From positions 77,633 through 112,198 of the forward strand of contig JAPLDA010000076.1 in NCBI GenBank assembly GCA_026391945.1: a DNA stretch of 34,566 nucleotides, written 5' to 3'. The position numbers and the translations under genes were made by a program. This document shows positions 7,159 through 15,067 of the stretch, piece after piece. The notes beneath the pieces were generated by a model. The model saw only the letters and a program-made list of their open reading frames with translations, ran no database searches and was not told the origin of the DNA. Every line of letters begins with the position of its first letter. The first letter of the stretch is position 1. This stretch comes from Bacteroidota bacterium. GTDB taxonomy: Bacteria; Bacteroidota; Bacteroidia; AKYH767-A; 2013-40CM-41-45.

Positions 7159-9714
7159 TTACTGATCATAAAAATCTTTTCGCTTGATCAGTTTCAGATC
7201 CTGGAGTATGGATGATTTGACATTGATCTGGAAAAAATAGCTTTCCTGGAAACCGAAAGGAATCCAGTTCAGGTGCATCTCCCAGCAATGAAGATCACGG
7301 AAAATGTTCACATTGAAACTGGTGATTTTATTGTTCGTGATGTCGTACCATGAACTGAATCCGACCTTCCATTTCGAAGTCAGGTTCACATCGCCATTCA
7401 TCGAAACCGATTGCGTGGCAGATGCCATGAGATTTCCTCTTTTGTTATAACTGTAAGTGTAATTCACATTCAGGCTGTACGGGATGTTGAAGTCCACGTA
7501 ATCTTCCGGATGCTCGTTGATGCCGGATAACTGCTGCGTGGTATACTTTGAACTTGTTTTTTCTCCTTTCGAATTGTTCAGTGAAAAATTCAACGCAACA
7601 TTCGCATTCGTGAGGCGGGCGAAACGCTTGTCTACATCATGCTGGAACCGGTTGTAATCATTGTTGTTTGCATCAAACGCATAAGGATCATAAGTGGTTC
7701 CGAAACTCAGGTTCAGCTTGTCGAACAACGTTGTGTTGCCGCGGACACCGATCACGGAGAGTCTCATCGAATCGGCCACCAGGTTGTAACTGGCGCCGAT
7801 GTTCAGGTTTTCAAGCAGTTTGATTTTCTTCAACGTCGCCCCGGTATCGGAATTTGTCCTGACTTTCATCTCCAGGTTGTTGCCGAGATTGAGACTGACG
7901 CTTCCGTATTTTCCATTCGACGGACTTCCATACACGGTCCTTTCAAAAATGGAATACGTGCGCGTATGTTTCAGCGTATCGTACTGGTAGGTTTTGTAAT
8001 ATCCATAGGAAGGAAGTCCGAAATCGGGACGGTAACTGATTCCCACAGTCGGCGTGAACACATGCCGGATGGCTGCCACCGGACCTTTGGTAAACTGGTA
8101 CATTCCATACATGCGGGTTGACAAAGAAGCGGAAGTACTGTAATCAAACGGAGCCACCAGTTTATTTACAATGGTGGTGTCCACCTTTTTCTTTACATCG
8201 TTCCATTGGTAATCAATGGTCTTGAAATACCACCGGTCCATGAAGTTGATCGAAGGAGATAGGTTGAAGTAACTGAGAATTTTGAATGTGGTGGAGATCG
8301 GGATGTTGTGCTGAATTCCGTTTTTCATTTCACTGAGCGATTCCTTCCGGAACAGCAATGAATCTTTTGTGCTGATGTAATTGGTCGCCGACATCGTGTA
8401 CGTGGTGCCGATCCGTTCATACCATTTTTCTGCGCCAACACTTTCTTTCCGCTTGAATGGAAACAATCTTGCAATTCCGAAGCTGAGATCGGGAGCGTGT
8501 ATGTTCACATCATGCGTAAGCGTGTTCTGATCGTGGCGTAAACCGGCCGTCAGGTTATACTGTTCGCCCCATCTCTTTGAATACTGGATGTTCGACTGGA
8601 AGGTGTTCGAAAGAAAATTATTGACGTTGCTGGATAAAACATTCCGGTAAAAACTGCTGGTTCCTGCCGTGACATCGGCGCTGAAACTGCTGCTGGGCCT
8701 TGCTTTCGGATCCTGCACATGATTCCACCTGAACTGGAAATTCTTTTGCGTGGAGTAATCAGGTAGTTCGGGTTCGCTGTTGACGGTGTACAAATAACTG
8801 ACCTGGAAATTCCCGCGGTACTTATACCGTTTGGCATACACCGAACTTCCGAACAGGTTGTAGCTGCCCTTCGTAAAAATATCCGATGTCAGTGCAAAAT
8901 TGAAGTAGTCGTTGATGCCTAAATAATACCCGATGTGCTGAAGAAAAAAACCGCGGTTCACCGATTCACCGATGCTTGGAAAGATCAGCCCCGAACTTCT
9001 CCCTTTTTTGTTTGGGAAAAAACCAAACGGAATGAGCAGGGGAGTGGGAACGCTTTCAATATTTAAAAAGGCCGGGCCGGTGACAATCTTATTGTTGTTG
9101 ATGACTTTCAGTTTCCTTGACGCGATGGAATAATGAGGAACGTCCAGGTCGCAGGTGGTGAACTGTCCGTTGCGGATGAAAAAATTATTTTCAGGATCTT
9201 TCTTTACGACATCACCATGGATGTATCCTTCACCTTCTTTTGTGATCACATAAGCAATCTTCCCTTTCTTCGAATCGAAATTGTAACGGATGGTATTGGA
9301 TTTGAAATTTTGCCCGGCTTCCGAAAATTCAGGCTTCCCTTTCAACACTCCCAGCGAATCCGCCGACCCTTCGGCATACAATTCCTTTTTATTGAAATCG
9401 ATCCGGATGAAATCTGCTTTCAGGTGAAGGTCTTCGTAATCAACGGTGGCGCTGCCATACAGGTTCACCACTTCCTCCGTAAGGTCGGTGATGATGGAGT
9501 CGCGCGAATGGTATTTGACCTTTGCTTTGAGACTTTCCGTGTCCATTGTGGAATCAGGATGAATCCATACAGAATCTTTTTTGACGTTTGTTTCCACTGA
9601 AAAAGTATCCAAAACGGATGATGGAATGTTCGCAGATGAACCAACAACTTCATGTTGAAAAAGAGTGAACAGGCACACGAAGAACCCTGGCGATATTTTG
9701 AGTAATTTAGACAA
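7159..9714 (-). CDS. lptD: LPS-assembly protein LptD (OstA-like outer-membrane protein)
   Basis: About 851 residues. It begins with an OstA/LptA-like jelly-roll domain (VVNLYGSATVDYEDLHLKAD and ADFIRIDFNKKELYAEG-type strands), followed by a long beta-barrel rich in alternating aromatic residues. LptD inserts lipopolysaccharide into the outer leaflet of the outer membrane together with LptE. The frame is open to an ATG at 9843, but that start would overlap the divergent amidase gene antisense. I chose the TTG at 9714, which gives MSKLLK followed by a hydrophobic signal-peptide core (FFVCLFTLF). The choice of start is inference; the product call rests on the OstA domain, the barrel and the synteny with the amidase and MlaD gene, an arrangement I recall as common in this phylum. 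Confidence 0.87.
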   Translation of the reverse strand: MSKLLKISPGFFVCLFTLFQHEVVGSSANIPSSVLDTFSVETNVKKDSVWIHPDSTMDTESLKAKVKYHSRDSIITDLTEEVVNLYGSATVDYEDLHLKADFIRIDFNKKELYAEGSADSLGVLKGKPEFSEAGQNFKSNTIRYNFDSKKGKIAYVITKEGEGYIHGDVVKKDPENNFFIRNGQFTTCDLDVPHYSIASRKLKVINNNKIVTGPAFLNIESVPTPLLIPFGFFPNKKGRSSGLIFPSIGESVNRGFFLQHIGYYLGINDYFNFALTSDIFTKGSYNLFGSSVYAKRYKYRGNFQVSYLYTVNSEPELPDYSTQKNFQFRWNHVQDPKARPSSSFSADVTAGTSSFYRNVLSSNVNNFLSNTFQSNIQYSKRWGEQYNLTAGLRHDQNTLTHDVNIHAPDLSFGIARLFPFKRKESVGAEKWYERIGTTYTMSATNYISTKDSLLFRKESLSEMKNGIQHNIPISTTFKILSYFNLSPSINFMDRWYFKTIDYQWNDVKKKVDTTIVNKLVAPFDYSTSASLSTRMYGMYQFTKGPVAAIRHVFTPTVGISYRPDFGLPSYGYYKTYQYDTLKHTRTYSIFERTVYGSPSNGKYGSVSLNLGNNLEMKVRTNSDTGATLKKIKLLENLNIGASYNLVADSMRLSVIGVRGNTTLFDKLNLSFGTTYDPYAFDANNNDYNRFQHDVDKRFARLTNANVALNFSLNNSKGEKTSSKYTTQQLSGINEHPEDYVDFNIPYSLNVNYTYSYNKRGNLMASATQSVSMNGDVNLTSKWKVGFSSWYDITNNKITSFNVNIFRDLHCWEMHLNWIPFGFQESYFFQINVKSSILQDLKLIKRKDFYDQ

Positions 9715-9748
9715 CAATTTTTTTAAGAAAGAAGTGCTCCTGATTTTG

Positions 9749-11038
9749 TTGTCAAAACTAACTAAAAAAATAAATCTGAATTTGAAACGCCCCGGTATCG
9801 TCATTCTCTTGGGTGTGGTGTTGCTGCTGGCTTCTTCTTTCATCCCTCCACACAGGTATTCGTATGTCTTGAAAAAAGTGGTGATCGATGCCGGGCATGG
9901 AGGTCATGATTCAGGTTGCCTGGGAAAAAAAACGAAGGAAAAGGATGTAGCCCTCGCCATTGCTTTAAAACTTGGTGAATACATTGAAGCGAATTTTAAA
10001 GATGTGAAAGTGATCTATACCCGGAAAACGGACGTGTTCGTTGAATTGTTTGAACGGGCTGCCATCGCCAACAACGCAAAAGCCGACCTTTTTATTTGTA
10101 TCCATTGCAACTCAGCCTGTGTGTATGATAAGAGAAAAAAGAAGGACATCTGCAACGATGAACCGAACGGCGTCGAAACGTGGGTGATGGGATTGCATAA
10201 ATCGGAAGCCAACCTCGATGTCGCCAAACGGGAAAACAAAGTAGTCCTCCTCGAAAAGGACTATAAGAAACAATACGATGGCTTTGATCCGAATTCTCCG
10301 GAAGCCAATATTATTTTCTCTCTTTACCAGAATACCTTCCTCGATCAAAGTCTTCATTTCGCTTCCAATGTGGAAGAGGAAACCGGGAAAAAGGGAAGGG
10401 AAAAAAGAGGAGTGAAGCAGGCTGGCTTCCTGGTGCTTTATAAGACGTATATGCCGAGTGTTCTCATCGAAACCGGTTTCCTGTCGAACCTGGAGGAAGA
10501 AAAATATCTTTCTTCTGAAAAAGGCCAGGATAACATGGCGCATTCCATTTTCAACGCTTTCAGAAACTATAAAAATTCTGTTGAGAGTAATACCGGTGAT
10601 CGTAATGCCGATGAAGTACCTCTGAAACAAATGGTGAAGCCGGGTGAAGATACGGCTATGAAGGCTGACCGGGAGAAAGATTCAATTCCTACCGTTCAGA
10701 AAACAGAACCGGAGGAAAAAATGAATGCTGATCATGAGAAGAATCCCGGACCCCTTCAACCCAAAAAAGATGAATTGATATTTGCTGTTCAATTGGTTTT
10801 GTCGCCGGGAAAACTTCCCGCAGGCGACAGGAAACTCAAAGGAATGAAGGACATCCGTGAAGAAAAGGCAGGTGGAACCTATAAATACAGTTCGGGAAAT
10901 TTCACTTCGTTGAATGATGCCATCAGCTACCAGGGGAAAATGAGAGAGAAGGGATTCAAAGATGCCTTTGTGATTGCTTTCAGGAATGGAGCCCGGATCA
11001 GCATGAAAGAAGCGAGGGAAATTTTACTGAAGAAATAA
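9749..11038 (+). CDS. N-acetylmuramoyl-L-alanine amidase with C-terminal SPOR-like domain
   Basis: A zinc Amidase_3 (AmiC type) that cuts the amide bond between MurNAc and the stem peptide during cell separation. Counting from the chosen TTG start (429 residues), a signal/anchor segment occupies ~16-32. The catalytic domain starts VVIDAGHGGHDSG, with zinc ligand His50. A second ligand, His119, is in FICIHCNSA, and the catalytic Glu is in VLIETGFLSN. A charged, low-complexity linker follows, and residues ~345-429 (FAVQLVLSP to the end) look like a peptidoglycan-binding SPOR domain. An upstream ATG at 9665 and a GTG at 9734 are alternative starts; they place the membrane segment too deep or overlap lptD more. 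MlaD follows after 129 bases. Confidence 0.9.
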   Translation: MSKLTKKINLNLKRPGIVILLGVVLLLASSFIPPHRYSYVLKKVVIDAGHGGHDSGCLGKKTKEKDVALAIALKLGEYIEANFKDVKVIYTRKTDVFVELFERAAIANNAKADLFICIHCNSACVYDKRKKKDICNDEPNGVETWVMGLHKSEANLDVAKRENKVVLLEKDYKKQYDGFDPNSPEANIIFSLYQNTFLDQSLHFASNVEEETGKKGREKRGVKQAGFLVLYKTYMPSVLIETGFLSNLEEEKYLSSEKGQDNMAHSIFNAFRNYKNSVESNTGDRNADEVPLKQMVKPGEDTAMKADREKDSIPTVQKTEPEEKMNADHEKNPGPLQPKKDELIFAVQLVLSPGKLPAGDRKLKGMKDIREEKAGGTYKYSSGNFTSLNDAISYQGKMREKGFKDAFVIAFRNGARISMKEAREILLKK

Positions 11039-11103
11039 TACCGACGTAAGAATATGAGTTTTCAAAAATCCGGTTCAAAAAAAATATCTACTTTTAAAAA
11101 CTT

Positions 11104-11120
11104 TTCCGGCCTTGCCGGAA
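11104..11120 (+). terminator. GC-rich hairpin after the amidase gene
   Basis: TTCCGGC, a 3-base loop and GCCGGAA form a perfect 7-bp stem 65 bases after the amidase stop. There is no following T run, so it is at best a weak terminator or an RNA-stability structure. Confidence 0.35.
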
Positions 11121-11167
11121 GTTCCGGTCGACGGTGAAAAAAAATCCATGAGGAAGAAAAATTAGTT

Positions 11168-12142
11168 ATGAAAGTATCGAGGGAAATTAAAATAGGAATC
11201 ATTGTCATCACCGGGATCATCCTGCTGTTCTGGGGCATCAATTACCTCAAGGGCAAGGACTTTTTTACCAGTCAGAAACTTGTTTTCGCCGTCTATGACA
11301 GGGTCGACGGACTTGCTCCTTCCAATCCCGTACAGGTGAACGGATTAAAAATCGGTTTGGTGAAAAGTCTTTACCTGCTGCCCGACCATTCAGGAAGAAT
11401 TGTGGTCAGCATGCACATCACTCATGACGTTTTGATTCCGAAAAATTCGGTCGCTGAAATTTTTGGTACCGATTTGCTTGGATCAAAAGCCATCCGCTTT
11501 GTATTTGGCGACAGCAAAGACGATGTAAAAAATGGCGATACGCTTGCCGCGGGAATTGAAAAAAGTCTCTCGCAGGAAGTGAGTGCTCAGGTTGTTCCCA
11601 TCAAACAAAAAGCGGAAAATCTGCTTTCGTCTTTCGATTCAGTCCTGGCTGTGGTGAGGGATGTGTTCAATGAAAGCACGAAAGAAAATCTGCGAAAATC
11701 TTTTGAGAGCATTTCCAACTCGCTCACGTCCATTCAGAATGTGGCCGGCAACCTCGACACCGTGTTGAGGAAGGAAGGAAAACTAAAAAATATTTTTGAT
11801 GACGTGTCATCCATCATGGCGAACATCAAAAACAACAACGAGAAAATTTCGTCCATCATCAGTAATTTTTCTGCCATCTCCGATACGCTGGCAAGAGCCA
11901 ATATTGCACTCACGCTCGACAACACGAGAAAAACGCTTGAGCAAACTTCATCGTTGTTCCAGAAAATAAATAAGGGCGAAGGGACGATGGGACAACTGGC
12001 AACGAACGACAGTTTGTATATAAACCTGAATGCTACAGCCCGCGACCTCGATGTGTTGCTGAAAGATTTTAATGAAAACCCGAAACGTTACATCGGGTTG
12101 TCGTTGATATCAATCGGGGGAAAGAAAAAGAAAACGCATTGA
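11168..12142 (+). CDS. MlaD/MCE-family phospholipid transport protein
   Basis: A 324-residue inner-membrane-anchored periplasmic protein. Residues 9-26 (IGIIVITGIILLFWGINY) form the single membrane segment. The MCE domain follows (~38-115; VYDRVDGLAPSNPVQVNGLKIG is its conserved strand pair), and then a long helical, coiled-coil-prone tail (~130-300). MCE proteins form rings or tubes that carry phospholipids between inner and outer membrane with an MlaEF-type ABC transporter. No mlaE or mlaF gene is in the window. It lies between the amidase and the Fe-S electron-transfer genes, in the order I recall as common in Bacteroidota. With lptD nearby, this block concerns outer-membrane lipid supply. 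The Gly-Lys-rich end (GGKKKKTH) is ordinary for the family. Confidence 0.9.
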   Translation: MKVSREIKIGIIVITGIILLFWGINYLKGKDFFTSQKLVFAVYDRVDGLAPSNPVQVNGLKIGLVKSLYLLPDHSGRIVVSMHITHDVLIPKNSVAEIFGTDLLGSKAIRFVFGDSKDDVKNGDTLAAGIEKSLSQEVSAQVVPIKQKAENLLSSFDSVLAVVRDVFNESTKENLRKSFESISNSLTSIQNVAGNLDTVLRKEGKLKNIFDDVSSIMANIKNNNEKISSIISNFSAISDTLARANIALTLDNTRKTLEQTSSLFQKINKGEGTMGQLATNDSLYINLNATARDLDVLLKDFNENPKRYIGLSLISIGGKKKKTH

Positions 12143-12219
12143 TGTCGATGCATTGTGCAGATTGTATTTCGACAAAAAATATCAGCTGACAAAAGAAAAA
12201 GTTCAATAAACCCATTGCA

Positions 12220-12930
12220 GTGATTGCCCAGGTTATTTTTATTCTGCTTCTCGTTTCCGGATCCGTTTTATTCACCATAAATGTCCGGAAGATCATCCGC
12301 AACATTCGTTTGGGAAAAGAGTTGGATCTCAGTGACCGGCCGAAGGAAAGATGGATGACCATGATCCGGGTTGCATTGGGACAAAGTAAAATGGTGGTCC
12401 GCCCGGTGGCCGGCATCCTCCATATTTTTGTTTACGCCGGGTTCATCATCATCAACATCGAAGTGCTGGAGATCATCGCTGACGGAGCACTTGGAACGCA
12501 CCGTGCCTTTTCATTTTTCGGTTCGCTCTATAATCTATTGATAGGAAGCTTTGAAGTTCTTGCGTTGTCGGTACTTTCAGGTTGTGCTGTTTTTCTCATC
12601 CGTAGAAATGTTCTCAGGCTGAAAAGATTCCGGATGCGCGAAATGACGAGCTGGCCGAGAACGGATGCGAATCTGATTTTGATTACGGAGATTTTACTGA
12701 TGTCTGCCTTTTTAATTATGAATGCTGCTGATAGCGTACTTCAGTCAAGATCATTCGAACATTATATACAGGCCGGTGCATTTCCCGTTTCTTCTTTGTT
12801 CAGCGGAATCTTTTCATCCATGTCAAACGAATCACTGGCGCTTACAGAACGCTGCTGCTGGTGGTTTCACATCGTCGGCATCATGGCTTTCCTGAATTAC
12901 ATACCGTACTCCGAAGGTTCACGAATATGA
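12220..12930 (+). CDS. membrane (cytochrome b-like) half of a split Fe-S electron-transfer protein
   Basis: A 236-residue integral membrane protein with about five hydrophobic segments (~3-20, 65-87, 103-126, 152-170, 213-228). It starts at GTG 12220, the first usable start after an in-frame stop at 12187. His68 in GILHIF and His217 in WWFHIVG lie in membrane segments, as heme b ligands do in the NarI/HdrE-like fold. In Bacteroidota homologues as I recall them, this membrane part continues after NYxPYS through a short histidine-containing linker into a two-cluster ferredoxin domain, as one ~440-residue chain. Here the chain stops after NYIPYSEGSRI. The TGA overlaps the ATG of the next ORF as ATGA, so coupled translation is possible. 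It probably passes electrons between quinone and the Fe-S partners; the exact reaction is unknown. Confidence 0.75.
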   Translation: MIAQVIFILLLVSGSVLFTINVRKIIRNIRLGKELDLSDRPKERWMTMIRVALGQSKMVVRPVAGILHIFVYAGFIIINIEVLEIIADGALGTHRAFSFFGSLYNLLIGSFEVLALSVLSGCAVFLIRRNVLRLKRFRMREMTSWPRTDANLILITEILLMSAFLIMNAADSVLQSRSFEHYIQAGAFPVSSLFSGIFSSMSNESLALTERCCWWFHIVGIMAFLNYIPYSEGSRI

Positions 12931-13469
12931 ATTCCGTTACCCAGGAAGTGAAGTTGATGCTCGATCCTTCTGCAACTGCTCCGGCTGATTATATTCCTCC
13001 TGTTGGCTTCGGCGCCAAAGATGTCTATGATCTCACCTGGAAAAACCTGATGGATGCTTATTCCTGTACAGAGTGCGGAAGATGTTCCAGCGTTTGTCCT
13101 GCCAACCAGACCGGGAAACTTTTATCTCCACGGAAAATCATGATGGATACGCGCGACCGCCTCGAAGAAGTCGGTAGAAACATCGACAAACATGGCGCTG
13201 ATTTCCGCGATGAAAAAAACCTGTTCAGTTACATCACCGAAGAAGAACTGTGGGCCTGTACCAGTTGCAATGCCTGTACGGATGCCTGTCCTGTCAATAT
13301 TGATCCGCTGAACATCATTATTGACATGAGAAGATACCTGGTGATGGAACAGTCGAAGGTTCCTTCCGGACTGGCAACGATGTTCAGTAAAATCGAAAAC
13401 AACGGTGCGCCATGGCAGTTTGCACAGGCCGACCGGTTCCAATGGGCGGAGAACATTAATACTGATTGA
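12927..13469 (+). CDS. two-[4Fe-4S] ferredoxin half of the split electron-transfer protein
   Basis: A 180-residue protein with two classic [4Fe-4S] motifs: CTECGRCSSVCP (Cys47, 50, 53, 57) and CTSCNACTDACP (Cys111, 114, 117, 121). Between them is SPRKIMMDTRDRLEE, typical of HdrC-like proteins. The ATG at 12927 lies inside the preceding stop region (ATGA). The frame is open further upstream to 12861, and the residues RRFTN just before the Met resemble the family's linker, which supports a former fusion with the upstream gene. A missing stretch of about 20 codons at the junction is inferred. It is followed after 2 bases by the CCG-domain gene, its likely partner, as HdrC is to HdrB. Membrane attachment would now depend on a non-covalent contact with the upstream protein. 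Confidence 0.85.
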   Translation: MNSVTQEVKLMLDPSATAPADYIPPVGFGAKDVYDLTWKNLMDAYSCTECGRCSSVCPANQTGKLLSPRKIMMDTRDRLEEVGRNIDKHGADFRDEKNLFSYITEEELWACTSCNACTDACPVNIDPLNIIIDMRRYLVMEQSKVPSGLATMFSKIENNGAPWQFAQADRFQWAENINTD

Positions 13470-13471
13470 CG

Positions 13472-14257
13472 ATGAATTTTAAAGTTGAAACCATAGCAGA
13501 TTACACGACGCGTAACGAAACTCCCGAAATTCTTTTTTGGGTTGGTTGTGCCGGTAGTTTTGATGAACGCGCACAGAAGATTACTAAAGCGGTTGCGAAA
13601 ATTCTTTATCATGCCGGAATAAAGTTTGCTGTCCTGGGAACAGAAGAAAGCTGTACAGGTGATCCTGCGAAAAGAGCCGGCAATGAATTTCTTTTCCAGA
13701 TGCAGGCGATGATGAACATCCAGGTTCTCAATGGTTATGGGATTACAAAAATTGTTACGGCCTGTCCGCATTGCTATAATACCTTAAAGAATGAGTACCC
13801 GGCTTTGGGAGGAACATACGATGTGATTCATCACTCTCAACTCATTCAACAGCTGATTGACGATGGCAAGCTGGTGATAGAAGGCGGTGAATTCAAAGGA
13901 AAAAAAATTACGTTTCATGATTCTTGTTACCTTGGACGAGGCAATGGCGTGTATGAAGCTCCACGAAGGGTGATTGAAAAACTGGATGCTGAACTTTCTG
14001 AAATGAAACGATCCCGTGAGAAGGGGTTTTGTTGTGGCGCCGGCGGCGCACAGATGTTCAAAGAGCCAGAGAAAGGGTCAAAGGATGTGAACGTGGAACG
14101 AACGGAAGAAGCGTTGTCGCTGAATCCTGATGTGATCGCCGTTGGCTGTCCTTTTTGTATGACGATGATGACCGATGGTGTGAAAAATTTTAATAAGGAA
14201 CAGGAAGTAAAAGTTCTCGATATCGCAGAGCTGATCGCGTCTGCAAATGATCTGTAA
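13472..14257 (+). CDS. CCG-domain (Fe-S)-binding protein, HdrB-like
   Basis: A 261-residue cytoplasmic protein with two cysteine-rich CCG-type modules. The first runs from FWVGCAGSF (Cys26) through EESCTGDP to ACPHCYNTL. The second runs from FHDSCYLGR through the signature GFCCGAGG to GCPFCMTMM. In heterodisulfide reductase subunit B, such modules hold unusual [4Fe-4S] clusters at the thiol-reducing site; related pairs occur in lactate, glycolate and succinate-type reductases. The physiological substrate here is unknown. The first module has CTGDP where the second has the CCG string, which is normal for this subfamily. ATG 13472 was chosen over a TTG two codons earlier. With the two preceding genes it makes an HdrE/C/B-like set. 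Confidence 0.88.
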   Translation: MNFKVETIADYTTRNETPEILFWVGCAGSFDERAQKITKAVAKILYHAGIKFAVLGTEESCTGDPAKRAGNEFLFQMQAMMNIQVLNGYGITKIVTACPHCYNTLKNEYPALGGTYDVIHHSQLIQQLIDDGKLVIEGGEFKGKKITFHDSCYLGRGNGVYEAPRRVIEKLDAELSEMKRSREKGFCCGAGGAQMFKEPEKGSKDVNVERTEEALSLNPDVIAVGCPFCMTMMTDGVKNFNKEQEVKVLDIAELIASANDL

Positions 14258-14299
14258 CATGGTAGTGTCTCATTCTGGATTTCTCTTTAAAAAAAATTA

Positions 14300-14482
14300 C
14301 GCGCATGGCGCCTTTGCGTGAAATATTTTTTTGAAAAAATAAGAGTGATTATTGAACTCAGCGCCCTCTGCTTCTCTGCGTCCCCTGCGTGAAATAATTT
14401 TCCAAGGAAGAATGAGGAATTAAGAATTAAACTCTGCGACGTGGCTCCTCGTGAAAAAAATTTCTCGCAGATCGCAAAGGAA
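14300..14482. repeat. three degenerate intergenic repeat units (TGCG...TGCGTGAAA type)
   Basis: Three related units occupy the 279-base gap before the TrmO-like gene: near 14308-14334 (GGCGCCTTTGCGTGAAAT), 14374-14403 (CTCTGCGTCCCCTGCGTGAA) and 14432-14480 (CTCTGCGACGTGGCTCCTCG, then GTGAAA and an inverted GCGCAGA-like part). They share a CTnTGCG core, a short spacer and CnnGTGAAA followed by a T/A-rich tract. This looks like a dispersed, decaying intergenic repeat family. No ORF of quality is present between 14258 and 14536. Confidence 0.55.
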
Positions 14483-14536
14483 GAAATTATTATCATCAAA
14501 CAGATCAGCTAAACATAAACTCAACCTTATCTTGAA

Positions 14537-15004
14537 ATGGGAAACTCCATCCAGATCCGGCCGATTGGTTTTGTCATCAACGACAGGAAAACTCCGGAAG
14601 ATTATTGCTGGGGAGAAGTAGTCTCTGAAATAAAGCTCGTTGATTTATTTTCGGTAGAATGCCTCGATGGCATTGAAAATTTTTCTCACCTCGAAATCAT
14701 CTTTCATTTTCACTTGCTAAAAGATGAAGACGTCGTTTTTGATTTACGGCATCCACGGAACAACAAACAATACCCGCTTACCGGAATTTTCGCACAGCGT
14801 GGAAGAGCCAGGCCGAATAAACTCGGAGCTACCATTGTTGAGCTGGTAAAGCGGGAAGGCCGTTCGTTGTTTGTGAAAGGCCTCGATGCCATTGATGGAA
14901 CACCGGTTGTGGATATCAAACCGGTTATGAAAGAATTTCTTCCACGGGATGCTGTTAAACAGCCGGAATGGTCAACCGACCTCATGAAAAATTACTGGAA
15001 ATAA
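14537..15004 (+). CDS. TrmO-like tRNA N6-methyltransferase (UPF0066/TsaA family)
   Basis: A 155-residue protein of the YaeB/TrmO family, which uses S-adenosylmethionine to methylate the N6 position of threonylcarbamoyladenosine-37 in tRNAs reading ACY codons. The beta-barrel core begins IRPIGFVIND. The family signature is GIFAQRGRARPNKLG (residues 83-97), corresponding to the usual GIFATRSPxRPNPIG. This copy has QRGRARPNK, so the SAM-contact loop is a divergent variant seen in a separate subgroup whose target is less certain. LDAIDGTPVVDIKP (residues 115-128) is the second conserved motif. It stands alone, with repeats upstream and a T9SS cargo gene downstream. Confidence 0.75.
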   Translation: MGNSIQIRPIGFVINDRKTPEDYCWGEVVSEIKLVDLFSVECLDGIENFSHLEIIFHFHLLKDEDVVFDLRHPRNNKQYPLTGIFAQRGRARPNKLGATIVELVKREGRSLFVKGLDAIDGTPVVDIKPVMKEFLPRDAVKQPEWSTDLMKNYWK

Positions 15005-15015
15005 TTTCCGGAACG

Positions 15016-15046
15016 TTTCTTTATTGAACCCGGCTGATTATCTTTA
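15016..15046 (+). promoter_or_regulatory. Bacteroidota-type promoter for the 15068 T9SS gene
   Basis: TTTC at 15016-15019, a 19-base spacer and TATCTTTA at 15039-15046 each differ from the TTTG / TAnnTTTG consensus by one base. The -7 element ends 21 bases before the start codon. Matched by eye; transcription is inferred. Confidence 0.5.
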
Positions 15047-15067
15047 CGGTAAACAAAACCGTCATCC

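Noticed and set aside
7639-8121. Long plus-strand frame opposite lptD, and similar frames at 9133-9600, 4843-5193 and 29057-29359
   Set aside because: They are antisense shadows of well-supported genes, with no domain signature and biased composition.
12861-12926. Upstream extension of the ferredoxin ORF
   Set aside because: It lies in another frame of the end of the membrane-protein gene. Only the last few residues (RRFTN) resemble the family, so the ATG at 12927 was used.
12890-12930. Programmed ribosomal frameshift joining the two Fe-S protein halves
   Set aside because: I see no slippery heptamer, and the homologous linker itself seems missing; ATGA coupling explains the arrangement better.
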